A stretch of DNA of 64,000 nucleotides. Source: Frischella japonica. Lineage in GTDB: Bacteria; Pseudomonadota; Gammaproteobacteria; Enterobacterales; Orbaceae. Location: the NCBI RefSeq assembly GCF_014489845.1, contig NZ_JABURY010000015.1, positions 140,899 to 204,898 of the forward strand, written 5' to 3'. The position numbers and the translations under genes were made by a program. Shown piece by piece: positions 58,301 through 64,000 of the stretch (positions within the stretch are counted from its first letter, which is position 1; every line of letters begins with the position of its first letter). Below the pieces are notes generated by a model. The model was not told the DNA's origin. It made no database searches and saw only the letters and a program-made list of their open reading frames with translations.

Positions 58301-58316
58301 GGTGATTCAAGTCACA
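58301..58316. promoter_or_regulatory. Candidate CRP site 2 (PTS operon)
   Basis: GGTGA-TTCAAG-TCACA, one mismatch from consensus. Its centre is 31 bp from that of site 1, close to three helical turns, so both lie on the same DNA face. Confidence 0.6.
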
Positions 58317-58469
58317 AAGTTACAATAATGTTAAGATCAAAATGATTCGATAAAAGAAAAAAAAGATTTTTAATTATTTGATTATTTTATATAAAACAAA
58401 AAATGATTAAAAAATAATAAAAAGTGGTAAATTGAATTTTTTAAGTTAAAACGCTTTTTTCTGTGATTT

Positions 58470-58778
58470 ACTTCAAAAAAGACACGATTAAAAGCACAAA
58501 AATCATACGATTTTAAAAAAAATTGCGAGTGCCGTTTTCGTTTTTTTAATTTATCGTTTTCGAAAAGATATTGGACAGTAAACCCTACTATCATAGTTAT
58601 CATCGTCTTGCCTAACAATGATTCATGAAGGATTATTAAAATCGGACAAAAAGGATTAACAGCCATTTACATAAAAGGTTTTGTGATTTATACCTAAATC
58701 ATCAGCCATTTATCGATAAGTTTGTTCACTATTTAAGGCTAAATTAATCGCTTCTTGTTTAAAATGGGGATGATATTT
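58470..58778 (-). pseudogene. Decayed IS3-family orfA (transposase helix-turn-helix)
   Basis: Reading the minus strand from 58778: KYHPHFKQEAINLALN, SEQTYR, an in-frame stop, MADDLGINHKTFY, then a stop at 58656. This matches the IS3 orfA HTH pattern (FKQEAVNLAL ... VARDLGINPKTLYNW). Further on, LKKTKTALAIF followed in another frame by KSYDFCAF recalls the orfA leucine zipper and its LKKA-FFA end. Several stops and frameshifts; no orfB and no terminal repeats were found. Confidence 0.65.
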
Positions 58779-58927
58779 TTAGCTCATCACAGACTGCTTT
58801 TTGATATTAAACAGTCACTACTAAAACAGGGTCAGGTTATTGCCCAGCAAACTTGTTCTCATGGCAAGTCTACCTCTCTTTTAAATTTCATCTTCTTGAT
58901 GCCACCTGATGATATCGCGCTATTTTG

Positions 58928-59908
58928 TTATTTTTCCGGTTCAAGATTAGGTACCGTTCCGTATTTTTTGCTTACATCAATAGTGAGTTTTTTATAAAGT
59001 TCATCCTCATCAAAATCAAGGAAGCGTTCTTCTGGCATTCTTTCAGTTGTGATATGTGTTACCTCGCCGTGTTCATCAATATGATGATTTTGGCGGGAAC
59101 CGTCTGTCAAAATATAAATAACATTCGTTTTTTCACCCAGCTCATTAAACAAGGTTTCTTCGGAATAATATTCACCGCCTTCTGGATAAAATATTTTTTT
59201 GGCTAAAATGTGGTTAGTTGAATTAATTTTGACACGACTCACCATTCTCCCTTCTTTATCATACTCATATAACATTGTTTCCAATGCGTTTTTTTTGTTT
59301 ATATCATATCGAATACTTTTTGAATAATGAACTTCGCCTGTATAAGACCAATATTGATATTCCTGTTTATGAACTGAGACTAATGGTTTCTTTTCAATGG
59401 AAATGATTTTACCCATTTTTCTAACTACTTTTATGTAATTAGGTAATATAATGACTTCTTCTGGATTTGTAACTGCCTGAAGTTGAAAATCATTATTCAA
59501 AATAAAAAAATGCGCCCCATTTTCAAGCTGTTTTAAACTGTTAAGATGTTCCTGATTTAATAAGATTTGTTGAGGTTTACGGGTATAAGTCAATATCTCT
59601 TTGTATTGGTAGTTATCACCAACTTGAGCAATTTTTAATTGCGTTTCAAATGGTGAATAAACACGAAGAAGTGTATTTTCTGCTTGTGTGAAACTGATAG
59701 GTGGATACTCTGGGTAGTTATGAAATGGTGGAAAGATACGACCCACAGTTACTCTCGTTGATTCGTAAAATGGCTCATTAGGTTTAATACCCATTGCACG
59801 CACCTCAACGGCTTTTGCGATATCAAGTGGGTTTGCTGATTCTATCATAATAACTCCTAATCCATATAAACTGAATAATATTGCTAATCCTAACATTGTT
59901 TTTTTCAT
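58928..59908 (-). CDS. Secreted protein of unknown function, partner of putative toxin
   Basis: 326 residues with an N-terminal signal sequence or anchor (MLGLAILFSLYGLGVIMI) and a long extracytoplasmic domain: a middle part rich in strands and a C-terminal half with repeated EYDKEGRMVSR and NELGEKTNVIYI, LTDGSRQNHH patterns resembling YD-type (MORN/wall-like) repeats. Its ATG overlaps the stop of the upstream toxin candidate by 4 nt (59905-59908), so the two are translationally coupled. By position and localisation it could be the immunity protein. No family recognised. Confidence 0.65.
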   Translation of the reverse strand: MKKTMLGLAILFSLYGLGVIMIESANPLDIAKAVEVRAMGIKPNEPFYESTRVTVGRIFPPFHNYPEYPPISFTQAENTLLRVYSPFETQLKIAQVGDNYQYKEILTYTRKPQQILLNQEHLNSLKQLENGAHFFILNNDFQLQAVTNPEEVIILPNYIKVVRKMGKIISIEKKPLVSVHKQEYQYWSYTGEVHYSKSIRYDINKKNALETMLYEYDKEGRMVSRVKINSTNHILAKKIFYPEGGEYYSEETLFNELGEKTNVIYILTDGSRQNHHIDEHGEVTHITTERMPEERFLDFDEDELYKKLTIDVSKKYGTVPNLEPEK

Positions 59909-60831
59909 CTTTTTTTAGAGCCCATGAGAATTTGATTGAATCTATCTGAATTACTTTTTATTTTATCCAGTTTAGTAAGAAACTTTTCGGCATGTTCTCT
60001 TTCTCGTGGTAAATTTTTTATTTTTTGTATAACGCCCTCAAAATTTGCATCGTATCTGTATTCAGCCGAATATTTCAGCGCAGACAATTGCAGTTTAATA
60101 AAGTGTGGGTCTTTAGGGATGTATCGGTCTACCAAATCTACTTCATATAATAAATTAAACAAAAAAGTGTGGCAGTTATTTTCGTAGAAAGCATCAAAGT
60201 GATAAGACCAGTCACCGCTGTACGCTTGAGCAAACTCTCTGATTTCTTTAATAATATCCTCTTGTGTTCTATTATCTTCAGGAAATATATAGGGATGATT
60301 CATTTCCCATTTAGTACTATCAGGGATAGTGTAGGGGCCATTATGGTGAGGATCGAAAGGATATTTGGAGTGTGAATTGTTCCAATTGGCCCTACCCGCT
60401 TCGTTTGGAAGTCCACCATTCTTATTGTCAATTTCTATCCGGTGCTCACTATCACCATTTAAACAACCTGGTGCACTAAACGTTATAAATGATGGTGTAT
60501 GTATCGGATACCAGCCGTAGCTTTCAATATACGGCTCTGTAAAATATATTTGATGGGGATCATTGGCAATTTCAACCCAATAATGACCAGGGGATCCACC
60601 AGGCTCCTTGCTTAACCTACCACCAAGTACAAAAGCAGGAATGCGGCAAATTCTAATCCGCCTTAATTCTTTCGCTCTATTATCCACAACCTTTTGACGA
60701 TAAGCATTAGCGTCTTCCATTGCCTGTATCGCGTCGGCTGTTTTCTGAACCTCTGCTTCTACTTGTGCTTTTGCATAACCAATTGTGTCTTTCCAACCTG
60801 TCGGTACATCCCAAGTTTCCCAGCCATTCAT
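59905..60831 (-). CDS. Putative T6SS cargo effector with Cys-His hydrolase core
   Basis: 308 residues from the ATG at 60831 (GAGG nine bases upstream; an in-frame TTG at 60846 is less likely). No signal peptide. The N-terminal 65 residues form a charged helix (KAQVEAEVQKTADAIQAMED). Then comes a conserved-looking histidine motif GSPGHYWVEI and, about 115 residues later, ENNCHTFLFNLLYEVDL. A His motif before a Cys at a helix start is the order in circularly permuted papain-like (NlpC/P60, YiiX-type) hydrolases. Peptidoglycan amidase, acylase or deamidase activity are all possible. Coupled with a secreted partner and next to a Tle4-type module, it fits a type VI effector. Function inferred, not established. 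Confidence 0.55.
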   Translation of the reverse strand: MNGWETWDVPTGWKDTIGYAKAQVEAEVQKTADAIQAMEDANAYRQKVVDNRAKELRRIRICRIPAFVLGGRLSKEPGGSPGHYWVEIANDPHQIYFTEPYIESYGWYPIHTPSFITFSAPGCLNGDSEHRIEIDNKNGGLPNEAGRANWNNSHSKYPFDPHHNGPYTIPDSTKWEMNHPYIFPEDNRTQEDIIKEIREFAQAYSGDWSYHFDAFYENNCHTFLFNLLYEVDLVDRYIPKDPHFIKLQLSALKYSAEYRYDANFEGVIQKIKNLPREREHAEKFLTKLDKIKSNSDRFNQILMGSKKR

Positions 60832-60897
60832 TCCTTTATTCCTCAAATTTTTTTATTATTGTTAGTTACCCGACTTACATCTAATTACAGCCTCTTC

Positions 60898-61493
60898 CTA
60901 TCCATAGCCGGTATTGACGGCGACCGACTCACCTTTAGCGTTGGTTTTGCCACTTGCCATCACTTAGTTATTTTTATTCTGTATCTGATAGTCTCGATTT
61001 GCAGTTAGTTTGCCTGTTTCCTCTTCATCTAAAACAAACCGCTTAACACTAGGCGGTAAAGTTTTTGTTGCTCTACAAATCAATAGCCTACACTTGCTCG
61101 TAATGATGGATTTGCCGCAATATTTGTATCCTGTTTACGGTTCAATAATCTATTCTGTTGTGCATATTGGTAAATATTATCTATCGTCATAGCTGTGATA
61201 CCTTTGGGGCTAAAAAGAACCATGCTAGCTTCAGTAAATGATAAAGTGTTGGACGTATTATAGCTAATCTGCTCAACAAGTGAGTTAAAACTATCTACGC
61301 CGATTAATTTTTTTCGAATATTTTTCAGCGTCCAACGCTTTTTTCTCCTTAAGATTGAGCCGCGCTGGTCCCCTATATGGTTGATAGCTGGCATTTTATG
61401 AATGGAGATGCTTTTTCCTGCCACTGTACCATTTGCTAGATTAACGCGGACATCTTTATCGGTTCCCCCCCTTACACTGACGTGATAAGCCAC
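60898..61493 (-). pseudogene. Decayed T6SS effector/linker gene, chimeric
   Basis: The intact 5' frame (61080-61493, 137 codons) begins at ATG 61493 and ends in ASLRASVGY-like SLRASVGY. A shift of one base lets the reading continue as LICRATKTLPPSV, KRFVLDEEETGKLTANRDYQI, an in-frame TAA (60964-60966), then VMASGKTNAKGES and a final TAG. The second part is the transthyretin-like module (DEETGxxLAN-Y-I ... GKTDAKG) often found at the end of VgrG, PAAR and effector proteins. The first part (residues 20-55) is homologous to the Tle4-like lipase encoded upstream (INHIGDQRG against TNHIGDQHR, WTLKN against RTLKN) and is 70-75% alike in DNA by eye. So at least two ancestral genes were fused and then broken. 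Confidence 0.6.
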
Positions 61494-61505
61494 GTTTACT
61501 ACGCT

Positions 61506-62627
61506 TTAAAAGCCCTCGCGCACTCGAATACTGTTGGTAATTTCTCGCCAAATTACCATCAACTGCTCTTGTGTATATCCCTGAGTTTCATCTTCAGGAA
61601 TTTTATAATACATTTTGATTTGCAACTGTGGCGTTTTATCGGTTGGATCGAGCATATTTATACCTAATATAAACTTATACCACTCGTCATCTGACTCATA
61701 ACCTGATTCATCGGAAAAAAATTGCCCTTTGGTTAACCACTCTTCTAACTGCAAACCTTGACTTTCGCGCGTACCCTTATAAATTGTGTGTCCCCGATCA
61801 TCGGTTACGTAACTTTCCGGTTGATCAAGTAGTTTATAATAACCATCATAATTGTTATACGAGATACTAAAATAAAAATCATTATTCGCTTCATGCTGAT
61901 AGGTAACCCCGGTATCTTTCCATTCGCTATCCTCTCCTTGCATAAATCCATGTAACAGACAAAAGCCTGGTGTGATTGGGATAGTTAAATCATCGCGTGG
62001 CTGAATTCGCTCAAACAATTGGCGCAGTTCTTGTAATTTTTGTGGGACATTATTGGTATAAAGTTCTGGATATTTCATCCGATTTTCATCATGCTTTTCA
62101 TCAGAACCGTTTTGCGCTTTCATCTCAATTTTTAACGTCACTTCGTCTTGCCAGCGGTAACCTTCAAGAACCCTGGCAGAATCATCGGTACCTGGACTCT
62201 CCATCCGTTCAAAAATAATCCCTTGCATCTTATCCGGATGATTAGTCTGTACCGGATATATCGCTTTTAAATAGGGGCTATCAGTCGGGTCAATCGTTTT
62301 AGTCTCTTTTAACGCCTGCTCACGCCGGGCGATCATCTGTTTAAACGGCGGTAAATACTGCTTCTTGGTGGTAATCACAAAATCACCCGTGCCTTTATAA
62401 TAAAACAGACTTTCATTATTGACTTTAAATGCCGCAGGAAAATCAATTAAATAAGTGCCAATACAGCGTGTCGGGGAATTGTTTAGTAAAGCATCAACTT
62501 GCTGCTGTTCGTTTGCTGATAAAGTCATTTTTTGGATATCCTTGTTAAATGCCTGACAACTGATTAATGTTAAAAGCAGAGCAATCGTGACGGCTCCCTT
62601 TTTTTTTAAGGATGTTAATGTGTTCAT
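61506..62627 (-). CDS. Tli4-like T6SS lipase immunity lipoprotein
   Basis: 373 residues with a lipoprotein signal: VTIALLLTLISC, lipobox LISC with Cys about residue 24 followed by Gln. The mature region contains PTRCIGTYLIDFPAAF and PGFCLLHGFMQGEDSEW, the cysteine-bearing motifs of type VI immunity proteins of the Tli4 class, which protect the periplasm from lipase effectors. The ATG overlaps the lipase stop (ATGA, 62624-62627). GC content is visibly higher than in core genes. Confidence 0.8.
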   Translation of the reverse strand: MNTLTSLKKKGAVTIALLLTLISCQAFNKDIQKMTLSANEQQQVDALLNNSPTRCIGTYLIDFPAAFKVNNESLFYYKGTGDFVITTKKQYLPPFKQMIARREQALKETKTIDPTDSPYLKAIYPVQTNHPDKMQGIIFERMESPGTDDSARVLEGYRWQDEVTLKIEMKAQNGSDEKHDENRMKYPELYTNNVPQKLQELRQLFERIQPRDDLTIPITPGFCLLHGFMQGEDSEWKDTGVTYQHEANNDFYFSISYNNYDGYYKLLDQPESYVTDDRGHTIYKGTRESQGLQLEEWLTKGQFFSDESGYESDDEWYKFILGINMLDPTDKTPQLQIKMYYKIPEDETQGYTQEQLMVIWREITNSIRVREGF

Positions 62628-64000
62628 GCTAGGGGCACCTTTTTCACTATATCGACAATCGCTCGCAGGGTAAAATCTTCACTCTCTTTTTCTCCATAGG
62701 CGCCCTCATGATCAACCGGGAAATGCATCCGTGCCGTTAAATACTCGACGGGGATTTCTCCCGAACGCTGCGCCACCGTGCCGTCACCATTGCCATCCGC
62801 CGGTAATAACTTATATTTTTCATAAATATCGTCATTTTTTAGCGTTCGACGGTTTTTTTTCTCCCTAAGCCTGATCCGGTGTTGGTCGCCAATATGGTTG
62901 GTAGCTGGCTCTTTATGACTGGAGATACGTTTTCCCTGCCACTGTGCCGTTTGATAGGTTAACGCAGTTATTTTTATCGGATTGATCTTATCTTCAAGAC
63001 CAAAAAAAGCATACGTATTAGGGTGATACTGATTAGCTATCGCCGAGTTGAATTTTTTCACTTTTTTTATCATGATACTTTCATATTTGTACCAATCATC
63101 CTCCATCAGTTTTTTATCATAGTTGCGATTAAAGGGATTAATCAGATGCGGCTCACAGGCGCACCACCATTTGTCTTTGGCCAGATAAATATCATCATAG
63201 ATATCAGGATGGTCTAGTGAGGGATAAGCTACTTCATCACCCTTCAAGTCTTTAATTTTCAGCCACCCCATTCCATACTCCGGGGTTGGTAATAATTGCA
63301 GTGGTCCTGGAGCCTGGGCACAGACGGCGGTCATCTCAGCTGCATCTTTGCCTAACACATTTTCGGTAATTACCGCTTTCGGTTTACCAAAAAAACCAGT
63401 ATTGATATTGGTTCCGCGCTTCATACGGGTATAGGCGGCCACCGCGCCGGTTGCTGGCTGCACGCCATGAATCACCCCCAGCACTTTATCCTCACCACCC
63501 AGCGCTTGCGTATAATAGCGAGACACTAGCCCGCCCATCGAGTGAGTGATTATAATCACTTTACCATAAAACTTTCCGCGTTTCTGATAATGCCGTGGTA
63601 ACGTCACGTCCACCAGTTCCTTTAATGCCATGGCACTGTCCTCATTGGACTCAAGCCAGTTATACCCCATGGCATGTACCGGAAAATAAAATTGTTGACA
63701 ATGCTTAATGTCTTCATCATCTTTAAGAAATAGGGTGGTTTTAGCCCCGTCATCTAAGTTAAATAAAGGGGATTTATTGACCAACTTATTTATTTTCGCT
63801 GGAATGCTTCCGCTTTGATCAAAAAGGCTTGCCTGCAATTTATCGAGAATCTTACCATAAGTGAAAAATCCCACCGTTCCCCAACCTCGCTCTTGCCGTG
63901 AACCAAATAGTCGGTTTTCAAGAGTATTTTTGATCGCCTCGTCAATTTTTTGTCGTCGCTCCCGCTTTAGTTGCCTTACTTCATTTTGTCGACTTTTATC
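62624..64000 (-). CDS. Tle4-like T6SS lipase effector (PGAP1-like), 5' end outside window
   Basis: The frame is open through the window's right edge, so the gene is partial; the GTG at 63874 is not a start, since the 42 codons before it (for example RQLKRERRQKIDEAIK) read as protein. Alpha/beta-hydrolase with the nucleophile elbow in ITHSMGGLVSRYY (Ser codon 63539-63541), an acidic residue in DGNGDGTVAQRSG and a His in FPVDHEGAY, so the triad is intact. The PGAP1-like layout (VIHGVQPATGAVAAYTRM) and the Tli4-type neighbour point to the Tle4/TplE class, delivered by T6SS to attack membrane lipids of rivals. No signal peptide can be assessed. Confidence 0.8.
   Translation of the reverse strand, partial: DKSRQNEVRQLKRERRQKIDEAIKNTLENRLFGSRQERGWGTVGFFTYGKILDKLQASLFDQSGSIPAKINKLVNKSPLFNLDDGAKTTLFLKDDEDIKHCQQFYFPVHAMGYNWLESNEDSAMALKELVDVTLPRHYQKRGKFYGKVIIITHSMGGLVSRYYTQALGGEDKVLGVIHGVQPATGAVAAYTRMKRGTNINTGFFGKPKAVITENVLGKDAAEMTAVCAQAPGPLQLLPTPEYGMGWLKIKDLKGDEVAYPSLDHPDIYDDIYLAKDKWWCACEPHLINPFNRNYDKKLMEDDWYKYESIMIKKVKKFNSAIANQYHPNTYAFFGLEDKINPIKITALTYQTAQWQGKRISSHKEPATNHIGDQHRIRLREKKNRRTLKNDDIYEKYKLLPADGNGDGTVAQRSGEIPVEYLTARMHFPVDHEGAYGEKESEDFTLRAIVDIVKKVPLA

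Noticed and set aside
58382..58666. 94-codon minus-strand frame upstream of the PTS operon
   Set aside because: Very Phe/Lys-rich; it lies over the decayed IS3 orfA in mixed frames, so it is not a gene.
1..64000. CRISPR array
   Set aside because: No regularly spaced short direct repeats were seen; the only tandem repeats are the 1.6-kb propeller units.
1..64000. Integrated prophage or integrase-tRNA junction
   Set aside because: No integrase, phage structural gene or att-like direct repeats were found beside either tRNA locus.

Overview
The window reads as chromosomal DNA of an AT-rich gammaproteobacterium of the Orbaceae type, most like Gilliamella (bee-gut symbionts). This is inferred from very close matches to enterobacterial and Pasteurellaceae core proteins (TrhP, ErpA, HemL, PerM, SanA, ArtPIQM, UvrC), low GC, relic enterobacterial gene order, and accessory content of tad pili, type VI secretion (T6SS) effectors and sugar PTS genes. 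No database search was possible, so genus level is a judgement.

1-9.3 kb: the 3' part of a tight-adherence (Tad/Flp pilus) locus: a truncated TadZ/CpaE ATPase, TadE and TadF pseudopilins, a TadG-like VWA protein, then three tandem secreted proteins each carrying seven RCC1-type motifs (one complete seven-bladed propeller each), then the prepilin peptidase TadV. The propeller genes arose by tandem duplication of a unit of about 1.6 kb that carried along the 3' end of tadG; two stop-terminated tadG tails remain between the copies. This is the most unusual system in the window. 10.0-10.4 kb: a tRNA-Leu/Gly/Cys cluster.

11-32 kb: core metabolism and RNA modification. The block proA, proB, frsA, gpt, pepD keeps the E. 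coli order without crl and phoE. It is followed by a Set-family exporter, cutC, ychF, moeA, a DMT protein, a small lipoprotein, an MBL hydrolase, folB, rsmE-gshB-(GNAT)-yqgE-yqgF, ribB under an FMN riboswitch, and queH. 32.5-35.3 kb is gene-poor: a small membrane protein, decayed coding scraps, a frameshifted duplicate of the sbcB 5' end, a hexapeptide acetyltransferase and a compact GC-rich segment that folds on paper into a multibranch RNA.

35.3-54 kb: sbcB, zinc-ribbon proteins, yjdM, erpA/hemL, bcp/perM, pabA-pabBC (folate), yohJK-sanA (envelope), artPIQM (arginine uptake, with a candidate ArgR box), uvrC-pgsA and a second tRNA-Leu. 54.5-58.4 kb: a minus-strand sugar operon (class II aldolase, PfkB kinase, UlaA-type PTS IIC and IIB) preceded by two near-consensus CRP sites. 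58.5-64 kb: an acquired island with a decayed IS3 orfA and minus-strand T6SS cargo: a PGAP1-like lipase of Tle4 type with its lipoprotein immunity partner, a decayed effector/linker gene, and a two-gene cassette with a probable Cys-His hydrolase toxin and a secreted partner.
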